Source: DATHZQ01 sp963823505
GTDB taxonomy: Bacteria; Actinomycetota; Acidimicrobiia; Spongiisociales; UBA5794
Direction of reading: 5' to 3'
DNA length: 64,000 nucleotides
Assembly: GCA_963823505.1 (NCBI GenBank)
Contig: CAWGLY010000005.1
Span: forward strand, 992,001-1,056,000
In this document: piece by piece, positions 31,089 to 39,891 of the stretch
How the letters are laid out: each line of letters starts with the position of its first letter
Position numbering within the stretch: the first letter of the stretch is position 1
Notes under the pieces: model-generated
The model's input: the letters and a program-made list of their open reading frames with translations, nothing else
Databases searched by the model: none
Told to the model about the DNA's origin: nothing
Made by a program: the position numbers and the translations under genes

Positions 31089-31868
31089 ATGGTCGCAATG
31101 TGGCTGAGTAGAGCGCTGAAGGCGCCGTTGACGGGCGTGGCCATCCTCGCCGGCCAAGTGCTGTATGCCGCCCATCGCCCCGACATGCCCGGGCTGGAAA
31201 ACCAGGACCCCTCGGGTGTCTTCGGCGCCCACAACGCGCCCCGGCTCCGGATCGTGGTGTTGGGCGACAGCTCCGTCACGGCGCCGGGAGTGCACCCTTT
31301 GGATGCGGCGTGGCCGCGGCGTATGGCCCTCTCCCTCGCCGACCGCTACCGCGTTGAGATCGTCAGCGTCGCCGTCGGAGGAGCCAAGGCGCGGGACGTC
31401 CTCACGGATCAACTGCCAAGGGCCCTCGGAGTCGACGCCGACATGGCCCTGATCTCCGTGGGTGCCAACGATGCGTTGCGGGCGACGCCGGTGCGTCGGT
31501 TTGAGGCGGAGATCGATGAGGTCCTCGGTTTGCTGTCCAGTTCCGTCGACGGGATAGGGATCAGCGGTGTCGGCGACCTCGGCACGTTGCCGCGCCTCCC
31601 GATGCTCGCCCGCGGCGTCTCACGAGTCCGTGGGCGATCGTTCGATCACGCCATCCTGCGTGCAGCGAACCGTCACCCTTCGGTGGTGAAGGGCAGTGCT
31701 TGGGGACCGCAGTGGCGCTTCTTCGAGGAGGGCGATCCCCACATCGTGTTCGCAGAGGATCAGTTTCACGCTTCCGCTCATGGCCATGCCGTCTTCGCCG
31801 AGGCCGTCGCGCCAGTGATCGCGGAACTGCTCGCCCGCCGCGAGGCCGCCAAGCGAGGCTCCGCCTGA
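31089..31868 (+). CDS. SGNH/GDSL-family hydrolase
   Basis: A 259-residue esterase-type protein. IVVLGDSSVTAPG carries the block I serine, VGANDA block III, and DQFHASAHGH near residue 220 the Asp/His pair, so the catalytic set is complete. A hydrophobic N-terminal stretch (residues 10-28) may be a membrane anchor or uncleaved signal. SGNH enzymes hydrolyse or transfer acyl groups; the substrate is unknown. It is convergent with uridine kinase, with only two bases between stops. Confidence 0.8.
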   Translation: MVAMWLSRALKAPLTGVAILAGQVLYAAHRPDMPGLENQDPSGVFGAHNAPRLRIVVLGDSSVTAPGVHPLDAAWPRRMALSLADRYRVEIVSVAVGGAKARDVLTDQLPRALGVDADMALISVGANDALRATPVRRFEAEIDEVLGLLSSSVDGIGISGVGDLGTLPRLPMLARGVSRVRGRSFDHAILRAANRHPSVVKGSAWGPQWRFFEEGDPHIVFAEDQFHASAHGHAVFAEAVAPVIAELLARREAAKRGSA

Positions 31869-31870
31869 GG

Positions 31871-32563
31871 TCAACGGCCTCCGAGAACATCGCGGATCAT
31901 CGACGTGACGGTGCCGACGGCACTCGGGTTGTACCCCTCGGGGACGATGATGTCGGCGTACCGCTTCGACGGCTCCACGAACTGGAGGTGCATCGGACGC
32001 ACCGTTCCGAGGTATTGAGCAACGACGGACTCCACTGTCCGCTTGCGCTCCAGCAGATCTCGTTGCAGGCGGCGCAGCACCCGCAGGTCGCCGTCGGTGT
32101 CGATGTAGATCCTCAGATCCATCATGTCACGGAGCGTCGGCTCGACCAGGACGAGGATGCCTTCGACGATCACCACCGGCTCCGGCTCGACCCTGACGAC
32201 GGCTTCGGTCCGCGTGTGGGACGAGAAGTCGTACACGGGCCGCTCGACGGCGCAACCCGAGCGCAACTGGCGGAGGTGCTCGACCAGCAGCTCGGTCTCG
32301 AGAGAGTCGGGGTGGTCGAAGTTCACCGCGATCCGCTCCTCGAAGCTGAGGTGCGCCATGTCGCGGTAGTAGGCGTCGTGCTGGATCAATACCACGCGAT
32401 CAGAGCCGACCTGATCTACCACCGCCTGGGCGATCGTCGTCTTGCCCGACCCCGAGCCGCCCGCGATTCCAATGATCACCGGCCGCTTTTCACCGTGCGT
32501 CGGCCAATGAACGTAGGGACTCGAAGCGTGTCCTGACGAGGCATCGTTGTCCACGAACGGCAC
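31871..32563 (-). CDS. udk: Uridine kinase
   Basis: A 230-residue P-loop kinase. IGIAGGSGSGKTTIA is Walker A, HDAYYRDM and NFDHPDSLETELL are the nucleoside-binding region, VIVEGILVL the Walker B strand, and RRLQRDLLERKRTVESV the lid. It phosphorylates uridine or cytidine for salvage. A 27-residue polar leader before the core is longer than usual, so an internal start is possible although no better start codon is obvious. Confidence 0.92.
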   Translation of the reverse strand: MPFVDNDASSGHASSPYVHWPTHGEKRPVIIGIAGGSGSGKTTIAQAVVDQVGSDRVVLIQHDAYYRDMAHLSFEERIAVNFDHPDSLETELLVEHLRQLRSGCAVERPVYDFSSHTRTEAVVRVEPEPVVIVEGILVLVEPTLRDMMDLRIYIDTDGDLRVLRRLQRDLLERKRTVESVVAQYLGTVRPMHLQFVEPSKRYADIIVPEGYNPSAVGTVTSMIRDVLGGR

Positions 32564-32710
32564 CCTACCTCGCCGGCAGCATGTAGCCTGCCCTCATTCC
32601 CGTTCCAGAAAGCGTCATCCGTTGACCCGTGCCGCCTCGTACGACCACATGATGACCGACTCACGCCGCGAGACATCACCCGACCCGGACCACGCCGAGG
32701 CTCCGTCTCC

Positions 32711-33274
32711 ATGATCGACGGACCCAGTGATGCCGCACTCGTCGTCGCCGTAGGACGATTCGACGAGTCCGCACTTGCGACGCTTTACAGCCGCCACGGT
32801 GGCGCAGTGTTTGCTCTCTCCAGGCGGCTCCTGAACCGCCGAGATCTTGCTGAGGAAGTGACCCAGGAGATCTTCATGCGCCTGTGGACCCGCCCTGAAC
32901 GGTTCGACGCCGATCGCGGCACACTGCGTTCGTTCTTGCTCTCGGACACCCACGGCCGCAGCGTCGACCTGCTCAGATCTGAACTTGCCCGCAAGGCAAG
33001 AGAAGAGCGGGAGGGGCGGCTCGCCCCTGCCCCGGCCAAGGACGTTGAGGGCGAGGTGCTCTCCCGAGTGACGAACGACAAGGTACGGCAGGCCCTTGGA
33101 GCACTCTCAGAGAACGAGCGCTCCGCGATCGCTCTGGCGTACTTCGGAGGCTATTCCTACCGACAGGTCGCAGAAGAGCTGGGGGAACCGGAGGGCACCA
33201 TCAAGAGTCGGATCCGCAGCGGCATGAAGCGGCTGAAAGGTGAGCTGGCAGCCGCAGGGGTGACCTCGACATGA
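32711..33274 (+). CDS. ECF RNA polymerase sigma factor (SigK/RskA-system type)
   Basis: A 187-residue sigma-70 factor with regions 2 and 4 only. Region 2: LAEEVTQEIFMRLWTRPERFD; region 4: SENERSAIALAYFGGYSYRQVAEELG then GTIKSRIRSGMKRL. Its stop overlaps the next gene, an RskA-like anti-sigma factor, by four bases, the usual arrangement for membrane-regulated ECF factors. A 20-codon frame starting at 32652 ends in a TGA that overlaps this ATG (ATGA), which could couple translation. Confidence 0.9.
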   Translation: MIDGPSDAALVVAVGRFDESALATLYSRHGGAVFALSRRLLNRRDLAEEVTQEIFMRLWTRPERFDADRGTLRSFLLSDTHGRSVDLLRSELARKAREEREGRLAPAPAKDVEGEVLSRVTNDKVRQALGALSENERSAIALAYFGGYSYRQVAEELGEPEGTIKSRIRSGMKRLKGELAAAGVTST

Positions 33275-34026
33275 ACCCTCCCGACGATCCCATGGAGATG
33301 GCAGCCCTGTATGCGCTCGATGCGCTGGGTACCGACGAGCGCTCTCAGTTCGAGGTGATCGAGGCAGGCGACCGGGTGCTCCGTGACGAGGTCGACGGCT
33401 TCCGCGCCGTCGCCGCCGTCCTGGCAGAGGCGGTCGAAACCGCCCCCTCCACTCCGTCGCCCGGCGTGTGGCAGCGCATCAGCGCCGAGATTGCAGGAAC
33501 CGCAGGGACGGAGAAGCGACCCGCACTGGCGACCGTCACCGACATCCGCGACCACAAGCGATGGACCCGCATCGCCATCTTCGTGTCGGCAGCCGCCGTC
33601 ATCGCCTCCGTCGCATTGGGAATACGTGTGCTTGATCTCCAGAACCAGCTTGCCGAGGGTTCGGTCGCCGGTCTGGCGGGAGAAGCCCTCACGGCCGACG
33701 GCTCCCACCTCGTCGCGCTGCAGGGGCAGGACGGCTTCGAGGATGCGTCTGCGAACATCGTCATTGACGCAGACGGCACCGGCTACATGGTTTCCGACAA
33801 CCTGGCCGCATTGCCGGCCGATCGCACCTACCAGCTCTGGGCGATCGTTGCGGGAGAAGACGACGAGGTGCGGGTGGTGTCGGCTGGAGTGCTGGGTCGC
33901 AACCCCGGTGTCTCCCAGTTCACCGCAGCCGGAGCGGTGACGGGGTTCGTGATCACGGAGGAAGTCGCAGGCGGAGTGCCCGTCGCAGAGGGCCCGGCAG
34001 TCGTTGTGGGCTCGCTGGACGCGTGA
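33271..34026 (+). CDS. RskA-family anti-sigma factor
   Basis: A 251-residue single-pass membrane protein. The N-terminal 60 residues (AALYALDALGTDERSQFE) are the anti-sigma domain that would hold the sigma factor encoded just upstream. One membrane segment lies at about residues 92-112 (IAIFVSAAAVIASVALGI). The extracytoplasmic part ends with TYQLWAIV and a GFVITEE segment, typical of the RskA C-terminal domain. Regulated proteolysis of the membrane protein is how this family releases its sigma factor. Confidence 0.88.
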   Translation: MNPPDDPMEMAALYALDALGTDERSQFEVIEAGDRVLRDEVDGFRAVAAVLAEAVETAPSTPSPGVWQRISAEIAGTAGTEKRPALATVTDIRDHKRWTRIAIFVSAAAVIASVALGIRVLDLQNQLAEGSVAGLAGEALTADGSHLVALQGQDGFEDASANIVIDADGTGYMVSDNLAALPADRTYQLWAIVAGEDDEVRVVSAGVLGRNPGVSQFTAAGAVTGFVITEEVAGGVPVAEGPAVVVGSLDA

Positions 34027-34033
34027 GCCTCGA

Positions 34034-35377
34034 TCAGTCGCCTCTCGCCTCTCCGTAGGCATCCAAGGCGCGCTCCCGAGCCACCGCGTGGTCCACGATG
34101 GGATGCGGGTACGTTGTTCCCAGCGTCACACCGGCAGCCAGCAGATCCAATGGTATCGCCTCCCACGGGGCATGCACGTCTCGTTTGCTGAGCCCGCCCA
34201 GTTCGGGAACGTATCGTCGGATGTAGGCACCCTCCGGATCGAACTTTCGACTTTGGGTCACGGGGTTGAAAACTCGAAAATAGGGAGCGGCATCCGTGCC
34301 CGTGCCCGCCACCCATTGCCAGTTGCCGACGTTCTGCGCAACGTCGCCGTCGACCAGATGGCGCCGAAACCAACGCTCGCCGCGACGCCAGTCGACGAGG
34401 AGGTCTTTGACGAGGAACGAGGCAACCACCATCCGCACCCGATTGTGGACGAACCCCTCGGTCGCCAGCTGGCGCATCCCCGCATCGACGAGTGGATACC
34501 CCGTGGTCCCCTTCGTCCAGGCCGCAAACCCCTCCGCATCGTTGCGCCACGCCACCGCCGCATACTCCGGGCGCAGCTCCGCATCGATGGCTGTGGGGTG
34601 ATGGCGAAGGACCTGCATGTAGAAGTCCCTCCAGCACAGCTGCCGCACGAATGCTGCTCGTCCGGCAGTCGATTCGCCGATCTCGGCACGCACCCGGCGG
34701 GCATCGAGCGTGCCAAAGTGCAGGTCGGCAGAGAGCCGGGAGGTCGCATCGAGATCCGGTCGGTCTCGCTCTTCCGGGTAGGTATCGACGCGCTCGACGA
34801 AGCCGGCCAGCCGCTGCAGCGCAGCTGTGGCACCGCCGGCCATCGGAGGTGGAGGCTCGCTCGGCAGTGGATCACCCGGATCGGCGGCGATGCGTGCCTG
34901 GCCAGGCTGCTCCCAGACACCCCAAGGCACCTCTCGCCAGCGTTTGTAGTACGGCGTGAACACCAGGGGAGGCGTCCCGGATGCGGTCAGCACCTCGCCG
35001 GGCGGGTGCAACGTCGTTCCTGCGTATCGCTCCAGCCTCACCCGCTCGTGGACGGCGGCGTCGCGGGCAACGCTGAACGGAGTGTGATCGTCGTTGACGT
35101 ACACCGTGGCTGCCGACACCCGCGCCGCCTCGGAAGGCACCACCTGTCGCGCATCGCCGTGCCGCACCAGGAGTCGCCCACCGCGGCGTGCCAGATCGTT
35201 GTCGAGAGCTGCAAGGTGAGCCCGCAACATTGCCTTGCGGAGACGGCCCGCGCTGTTCCACAGGCGGGGATCGACGACGAAGAGCGCGGTGACGTCGTCG
35301 TGCTCCCTCGTCGCTGCAGAAAACGCAGGGTTGTCATTGAGGCGCAGGTCACGGCGAAACCAGATGATGGCGGTCAC
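34034..35377 (-). CDS. phr: Deoxyribodipyrimidine photolyase
   Basis: A 447-residue cryptochrome/photolyase-family protein. It opens TAIIWFRRDLRLNDNPAF, has the FAD-binding region DATSRLSADLHFGTLDARRV and LCWRDFYMQVL, and the class I CPD photolyase signature WRNDAEGFAAWTKGTTGYPLVDAGMRQL, followed by NWQWVAGTGTDAAPYFRVFNP. It repairs UV-induced pyrimidine dimers with light. The start is a GTG at 35377; the long in-frame extension upstream only shadows the divergent acyltransferase gene. Confidence 0.93.
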   Translation of the reverse strand: MTAIIWFRRDLRLNDNPAFSAATREHDDVTALFVVDPRLWNSAGRLRKAMLRAHLAALDNDLARRGGRLLVRHGDARQVVPSEAARVSAATVYVNDDHTPFSVARDAAVHERVRLERYAGTTLHPPGEVLTASGTPPLVFTPYYKRWREVPWGVWEQPGQARIAADPGDPLPSEPPPPMAGGATAALQRLAGFVERVDTYPEERDRPDLDATSRLSADLHFGTLDARRVRAEIGESTAGRAAFVRQLCWRDFYMQVLRHHPTAIDAELRPEYAAVAWRNDAEGFAAWTKGTTGYPLVDAGMRQLATEGFVHNRVRMVVASFLVKDLLVDWRRGERWFRRHLVDGDVAQNVGNWQWVAGTGTDAAPYFRVFNPVTQSRKFDPEGAYIRRYVPELGGLSKRDVHAPWEAIPLDLLAAGVTLGTTYPHPIVDHAVARERALDAYGEARGD

Positions 35378-35453
35378 ACGACCATCCTGCCCGGATCCAT
35401 TTCGATATGCGATCCTGCGTACCGCCGTCGCCACGGGTACCTTTGCGCACGTC

Positions 35454-36509
35454 ATGACGAAGCACGGCGGCACCAACGGGACGGCAACCCGGCGCATATT
35501 CCACGACGAACCGAGATCATCGGTCGTGAGGCGCCGGCTGGTCACGATTCCTCGCACCATTGTGCTGTTCGTGATCATCAGTCTGCTCATGCCGGTGCTG
35601 ATCGCGGCCGGGGCCGCGGTTGACCTCGGCCGCTGGGCCTTGACCAGACGCCCATGGATGTCGGTGCGACTCATTGCCTTTGCGTGGGTGTTCCTGACGA
35701 TCGAGATCATCGGACTCGCCGGCTTTCTCGTCACGTGGATTGCGGCGGGCTTTGGCCTCGACCAGCGGCGACTGGTGGCCACCGCCTGGCCCCTGCAACG
35801 ATGGTGGGCGACAACGCTTTTCGAAACGGTGCAGCGCCTGTTTCACATCAACCTCGACGTCGAGGACATCGAGGTGACGGCACCGGGACCGATCGTTGCC
35901 CTGTTCCGGCACGCCAGCATCGTCGACAACCTGCTGCCCGCAGTGCTGCTCACCGATCGACAAGGCTACGAGCTCCGCTGGATCCTGAAACGCGAGCTCC
36001 TTGCCGAACCTGCCCTCGACATCGCGGGGACCCGGCTCCCCAACTACTTCGTCGATCGAGCCGCTACAGACCCGAGGAAGGAGATTCGCAGCATTCGGAG
36101 GCTCGCCACAGGGCTGGGAAGCCGCGACGGTGTCGTGATCTACCCCGAGGGCACCCGCTTCACCCCGGCCCGGCGCCGCCGTGCACTGGAGCGGCTCGAG
36201 GATCGCAGCCCCGAACTCCACGACCGAGCCGAGCAGCTCACACATGTGATGCCGCCCCGGATCGGAGGAACCCTCACGCTGCTCGACGCCGGCTACGACG
36301 TGGTGGTGTGCGCCCACGAGGGTCTCGACGGCTTCGCCCACATTCGTGATGTCTGGTCAGGAGCGCTGGTGGGTCGAACCGTCAACGTCAAGTTCTGGCG
36401 GCTGCCGGCGGAAACCATCCCGCGTGGCCGCAAGGAACGGATCAGCTGGCTATACGACCAGTGGGAGCAGGTGGACCGATGGATCGGGATGCAACAGGCA
36501 AGCAGCTGA
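35454..36509 (+). CDS. PlsC-like membrane acyltransferase (LPLAT superfamily)
   Basis: A 351-residue protein with two hydrophobic segments near residues 30-58 and 68-100, then the acyltransferase core: LFRHASIVDN (the H-x4-D catalytic motif), GTRLPNYFVDR, and IYPEGTRF (the E-G-T-R acyl-acceptor motif). The layout resembles the longer LCLAT/AGPAT-like branch rather than compact PlsC. It probably acylates a lysophospholipid. It is divergent from photolyase and convergent with the DUF4097-type gene, with two bases between stops. Confidence 0.82.
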   Translation: MTKHGGTNGTATRRIFHDEPRSSVVRRRLVTIPRTIVLFVIISLLMPVLIAAGAAVDLGRWALTRRPWMSVRLIAFAWVFLTIEIIGLAGFLVTWIAAGFGLDQRRLVATAWPLQRWWATTLFETVQRLFHINLDVEDIEVTAPGPIVALFRHASIVDNLLPAVLLTDRQGYELRWILKRELLAEPALDIAGTRLPNYFVDRAATDPRKEIRSIRRLATGLGSRDGVVIYPEGTRFTPARRRRALERLEDRSPELHDRAEQLTHVMPPRIGGTLTLLDAGYDVVVCAHEGLDGFAHIRDVWSGALVGRTVNVKFWRLPAETIPRGRKERISWLYDQWEQVDRWIGMQQASS

Positions 36510-36511
36510 GG

Positions 36512-37276
36512 TCAGCGAGCGCCCCGCAACGTCACGTCGCCGGATACGGTCGTGATGCGCAACACCACCGAACGCTCGGGCTCAGAGCCGTCGCCGGCAG
36601 GCAGCCGGTTGCGCAGGCTGCCGCTCAACGTCTGGATGTCCACTTCGAGGTCCCGTCGCGCCGGTAGGCCGATGCGGACGTCGCCCGACAGGGTTCGTCC
36701 GGTGAGATCGGTGCCGAGGAAGCGCCTGACGTCGATGTTGCCACTTGCCGTCTTCAGATCGGCCTTCTCGCCGACCTCGTCCACGGTGAGATCGCCGCTT
36801 GCGCTGTTGATGGAAACATCTCGGGTCACCGTACCGACCCGGACGTCCCCTGAGGCCGTGGTGAGGTCGAGGCGTTCGCCCACCCGCTCGATCGTGACGT
36901 CTCCCGAGGCTGACCGCAGCGTGGCGGACCGCTCCACGTCGCCGATGCGCATGTCGCCGGATGCAGTCCCCACTTCGAGATCACGCACGGAGGCGTTGAC
37001 GAACACGTCGCCGGAGGTGCACGAGAGCGCAACCGCTGCCGTCTGCGGCACTTCCAGGTGGAGATCGGCACTGCTGAATCGGCGCAACCGCCCACGCTGT
37101 GGCTTGACCGTGATGAGGTCGCCGCGCTGTTCGACGAGGTACTCGTCGCTGCTCCCGTCGATCGACACCGTCACCTGTTCGGCGGGACCAGGCGAGACCA
37201 CGATCTCGCCGGACGTTGTGGCGGCTTCGATCCTTGCCCGCTCGCCGACGGCGAACGTACGCTGCATCTCGGTCAT
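36512..37276 (-). CDS. DUF4097-type beta-strand repeat protein
   Basis: A 254-residue protein built from about eight short repeats centred on S-G-D or S-G-N (TASGDMRIG, SASGDVTIE, TASGDVRVG, SASGDLTVD, TASGNIDVR, TLSGDVRIG), as expected for a right-handed beta-solenoid. No signal peptide or membrane segment is visible. The family is widespread in actinobacteria and often lies next to small helix-turn or ribbon-helix-helix proteins, as here, but has no assigned function. Its start overlaps the upstream gene's stop by four bases. Confidence 0.8.
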   Translation of the reverse strand: MTEMQRTFAVGERARIEAATTSGEIVVSPGPAEQVTVSIDGSSDEYLVEQRGDLITVKPQRGRLRRFSSADLHLEVPQTAAVALSCTSGDVFVNASVRDLEVGTASGDMRIGDVERSATLRSASGDVTIERVGERLDLTTASGDVRVGTVTRDVSINSASGDLTVDEVGEKADLKTASGNIDVRRFLGTDLTGRTLSGDVRIGLPARRDLEVDIQTLSGSLRNRLPAGDGSEPERSVVLRITTVSGDVTLRGAR

Positions 37277-37719
37277 GTCTGGAACCTCTCGGTGATGCGC
37301 TTCGCGGTGCGCCGTGAGGAGCGGGGCCGCCCTGAAAGGGCCTTGACCACGTAGGCGTTCACCGAATCCCCCGCGGTGCTTGCGGCATTCTCGATTTCGG
37401 CCTTGAGCACGTCGGGCAGGCGGAGCGTCAGCCGAGCCGCAAGATCCTCGGTCGAGAACGACACGTCGGATTCGATCGGACGGACCAGCAGGCTTGGTTC
37501 ACCGTCACGGAGCACGACGTTGACCTCGTGATCCGCAAGCTGGGCGCCCACCTCCTCAGCGGCCTGCTCGGCGAGTGTCAGCGCCGCACGGTGGAGCGCA
37601 GGGCCCAGGGCCGCCAGGAGCGTCTCGCCTGCTGCAGCAACGGAGGCGTCGTCGCCGGCCAGAATCAATTGGTCGGTCAACGCAGCCTCGACGCTGCCGA
37701 CCACGCCGGTCGTGTCCAT
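37273..37719 (-). CDS. Ribbon-helix-helix protein (HicB-antitoxin-like annotation group)
   Basis: A 148-residue protein. The C-terminal part (about residues 93-133) reads ARLTLRLPDVLKAEIENAA followed by GDSVNAYVVKAL, the strand-helix-helix pattern of Arc/CopG/HicB-type DNA-binding proteins. The N-terminal 90 residues form an Ala-rich helical domain of unknown role. Proteins like this are often labelled HicB-like antitoxins, but no HicA-type toxin is adjacent, so a plain autoregulator is more likely. Three 11-bp direct repeats at its operon promoter are candidate binding sites. Confidence 0.72.
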   Translation of the reverse strand: MDTTGVVGSVEAALTDQLILAGDDASVAAAGETLLAALGPALHRAALTLAEQAAEEVGAQLADHEVNVVLRDGEPSLLVRPIESDVSFSTEDLAARLTLRLPDVLKAEIENAASTAGDSVNAYVVKALSGRPRSSRRTAKRITERFQT

Positions 37720-37771
37720 CTCGTCTCCTCGTTTCTGTCGTCGTGGGTCGTTCGGGTCATCGATTGAAAGG

Positions 37772-37903
37772 TCAGTGACGCTCGGTCGGGTCGCCTCCGC
37801 CGACGAGACGCAACAGGTTGCGCCTCTTCAGGTCTTCGTGGCGCTCGTCCATCGTGTGATGGTGCATCGCCGAAACGGCTTCGGGGTTGTTATACCACAA
37901 CAT
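37772..37903 (-). CDS. 43-residue protein, first gene of the RHH/DUF4097 operon
   Basis: An ATG at 37903 follows AGGAGAG at optimal spacing and opens 43 codons ending in TGA at 37774. The peptide begins MLWYNNPEAVSAMHHH and has a charged helix (DERHEDLKRRNLLRLV). It is too short for usual gene calls, but the ribosome binding site, the promoter about 35 bases upstream and its place ahead of the ribbon-helix-helix gene (52-base gap) support it. I do not know its function; the short basic-acidic helix could contact the downstream proteins or RNA polymerase. Confidence 0.6.
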   Translation of the reverse strand: MLWYNNPEAVSAMHHHTMDERHEDLKRRNLLRLVGGGDPTERH

Positions 37904-37922
37904 GACACTCTCCTGACTGGGT

Positions 37923-37963
37923 GGTGATGTCGTTATGATGTCATAATGATGTCATTCTGTCAA
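37923..37963 (-). promoter_or_regulatory. Promoter overlapped by three 11-bp direct repeats
   Basis: On the minus strand TTGACA (37963-37958) is followed after 17 bases by CATCAT (37940-37935), a reasonable -35/-10 pair. Between and over the -10 lie three direct repeats of 11 bp, ATGACATCATT, ATGACATCATA and ACGACATCACC (37955-37923). One helical turn of spacing suits cooperative binding by ribbon-helix-helix dimers. The stretch is strikingly AT-rich for this genome. Confidence 0.6.
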
Positions 37964-38018
37964 TAGAGAAATTGGAGGAAGTGGTCGATCGGCAGGGAAA
38001 CCCCGGTACACTGCACCC

Positions 38019-38131
38019 ATACCCACCCCGGGGAGCTTGGGTGCAGCCAAGCTGAGAGGGTGACCGATGCGCTCGATGCGCACATGTCAGCGACCCGTGG
38101 AACCTGAACTGGATCATGCCAGCGGAGGAAG
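38019..38131 (+). promoter_or_regulatory. TPP riboswitch (THI element)
   Basis: The conserved THI-box elements are present in order: GGGGAGC at about 38030, CTGAGAGGGTGACC at 38049-38062, then GACCCGTGGAACCTGAACTGG and ATCATGCCAGCGGAGGAAG. These correspond to the pyrimidine- and pyrophosphate-sensing helices of the thiamine pyrophosphate aptamer. The ribosome binding site GGAGGAAG of the next gene is embedded in the 3' edge of the aptamer, pointing to translational control: TPP binding would hide it. The downstream genes activate and import thiamine, which fits. Confidence 0.92.
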
Positions 38132-38134
38132 CGC

Positions 38135-38824
38135 GTGGAAGCGGCAGGCAATGCGGAGACCCGAACGGCGGTGATCGTCGCGGGCGGCGACCCGATCGAT
38201 CCAGGCGTGGTCTGGCGCCTCCCCGATGTGCGCTTCGTGATCGCCGCGGACTCCGGTCTCGACGAGATCCACCGGCTTGGGCTCACCGCAGATCTCATCG
38301 TGGGCGATCTCGACTCGGCCAGCGCCCCGGCCATCGCACGAGCGACCGAGCTGGACATACCGATCCGCCGCTACCCGGCCGACAAGGACGCAACGGACCT
38401 CGAGCTCGCCCTTCGCTTCGTAGGCGGGGCGGGGTATACCGACGCAGTGCTCATCGGTGGGTCGGGCGGGCGGCTCAGCCACCTGTTGGGCAACGCCCTC
38501 GTCATCACCTCGACGGACTATGCCGAGCTTCGCATCACCTGGCACGTAGGGCCAACCACCGTGCTGGTCGTGAGGGAGTCCCATCCAAGAACGATCGACG
38601 GCGCCGTAGGCGACCTGGTGTCGCTGATCCCGACAGGTGGCGCCGCAACCGGTGTCACCACGACAGGACTCCGCTGGCACCTCGACGATGCCGTCCTCGC
38701 CGCAGGTGCGACCCACGGCATCAGCAACAAAATGACCGAACCAGCGGCGCAGGTGGCCATCACAGGCGGCGTGCTGCTTGCGGTCCACGAGAGGGCCTCC
38801 AACGAAAGGAACAACCAACCGTGA
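38135..38824 (+). CDS. thiN: Thiamine diphosphokinase
   Basis: A 229-residue thiamine pyrophosphokinase. AVIVAGGDPID, VIAADSGLDEIHRLGLTADLIVGDLDSA and YPADKDATDLELAL are the family's ATP- and thiamine-binding motifs, and GGSGGRLSHLLGN follows. It converts thiamine to TPP. It starts with GTG four bases after the riboswitch ribosome binding site and overlaps the transporter binding-protein gene by four bases, so uptake and activation are one unit. Confidence 0.92.
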   Translation: MEAAGNAETRTAVIVAGGDPIDPGVVWRLPDVRFVIAADSGLDEIHRLGLTADLIVGDLDSASAPAIARATELDIPIRRYPADKDATDLELALRFVGGAGYTDAVLIGGSGGRLSHLLGNALVITSTDYAELRITWHVGPTTVLVVRESHPRTIDGAVGDLVSLIPTGGAATGVTTTGLRWHLDDAVLAAGATHGISNKMTEPAAQVAITGGVLLAVHERASNERNNQP

Positions 38825-39891
38825 CGATCAAGAGATGGGTGGTGGCAGCGGTCTCTGCGCTCTGCATCACTGCCGCAGCATGTGGCGGCTCAGGCGAGAA
38901 CGCCGGAGACACCCCCCAGCCGGTGGAGCTGGTTCTGCTCACCCACGACTCGTTCTTCGTATCGGAAGACGTCCTGCAGGCCTTTGCGGCCGAGTCCGGC
39001 ATCGAAGTGACGCTCCTCACCGGCGGTGACGCCGGCACGGTCGTCAACCAGGCCATCCTCACGAAGGACAACCCGACGGCGGACGTGCTGTTCGGCGTCG
39101 ACAACACGTTCCTGTCCCGGGCACTCGAGGAGAACCTGTTTGTTCCCCATCTGTCGCCGGCACTCGCCGCAGTCGACCCCGACCTGCTCCTCGACGAGCA
39201 GAATCGTGTCACCCCGATCGATTTCGGCGACGTGTGCGTCAACTACGACGTTGCGGCCCTGGCCGCTGCAGGAGCGGCGCCTCCGACGTCGCTGCGTGAC
39301 CTGATCGAGCCTCGCTTCGCGGGGTCCCTCGTGGTCCAAGACCCGGCAACGTCGTCGCCGGGCCTGGCGTTCCTCCTGGCCACCATCGCAACGTTTGGCG
39401 AAGAGGGTGCCTACACCTGGCGGGACTACTGGTCGGATCTGGTGGCCAACGACGTGCTCGTCACCTCCGGCTGGGAGGATGCCTACTACGGCTCGTTCTC
39501 CGGGGGTGCAGGCGAAGGGGACCGCCCGCTCGTCGTGTCCTACGCCTCCTCCCCCCCAGCGGAGGTCTTCTACGCCGATCCGCAGCCTTCCGAAGCGCCG
39601 ACCGCATCGATGGTCAGTGGGTGTTTCCGTCAGATCGAGTTCGCCGGGATCCTCAGCGGCACCGACCACGAAGCAGAGGCCGGGATGCTGATCGACTTCA
39701 TGCTGTCCCCGACGTTCCAAGAGGACATCCCGCTGTCGATGTTCGTGTTCCCTGCAGTGCCCGACACCCCGCTGCCCGACGTGTTCGTCGATCATGCCAC
39801 CGTCGCATCGGCGCCTGCCCAACTCGACCCGTCCACGATCGCCGCACATCGTGAGCGATGGATCCAGGAGTGGACGGACCTGCAGCGATGA
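38821..39891 (+). CDS. thiB: Thiamine ABC transporter substrate-binding lipoprotein
   Basis: A 356-residue lipoprotein with signal ITAAACGG (lipobox Cys about residue 21). The mature part reads LVLLTHDSFFVSEDVLQAF, LFGVDNTFLSRALEENLF and FGDVCVNYD, matching TbpA/ThiB. It captures thiamine outside the membrane and hands it to the permease. It starts with GTG inside a four-base overlap with thiN and overlaps the permease gene by four bases, under the TPP riboswitch. Confidence 0.9.
   Translation: MTIKRWVVAAVSALCITAAACGGSGENAGDTPQPVELVLLTHDSFFVSEDVLQAFAAESGIEVTLLTGGDAGTVVNQAILTKDNPTADVLFGVDNTFLSRALEENLFVPHLSPALAAVDPDLLLDEQNRVTPIDFGDVCVNYDVAALAAAGAAPPTSLRDLIEPRFAGSLVVQDPATSSPGLAFLLATIATFGEEGAYTWRDYWSDLVANDVLVTSGWEDAYYGSFSGGAGEGDRPLVVSYASSPPAEVFYADPQPSEAPTASMVSGCFRQIEFAGILSGTDHEAEAGMLIDFMLSPTFQEDIPLSMFVFPAVPDTPLPDVFVDHATVASAPAQLDPSTIAAHRERWIQEWTDLQR

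Noticed and set aside
37273..37719. A complete HicAB toxin-antitoxin pair
   Set aside because: No HicA-like small toxin is adjacent; the neighbours are a DUF4097-type protein and a 43-residue peptide without the HicA fold.
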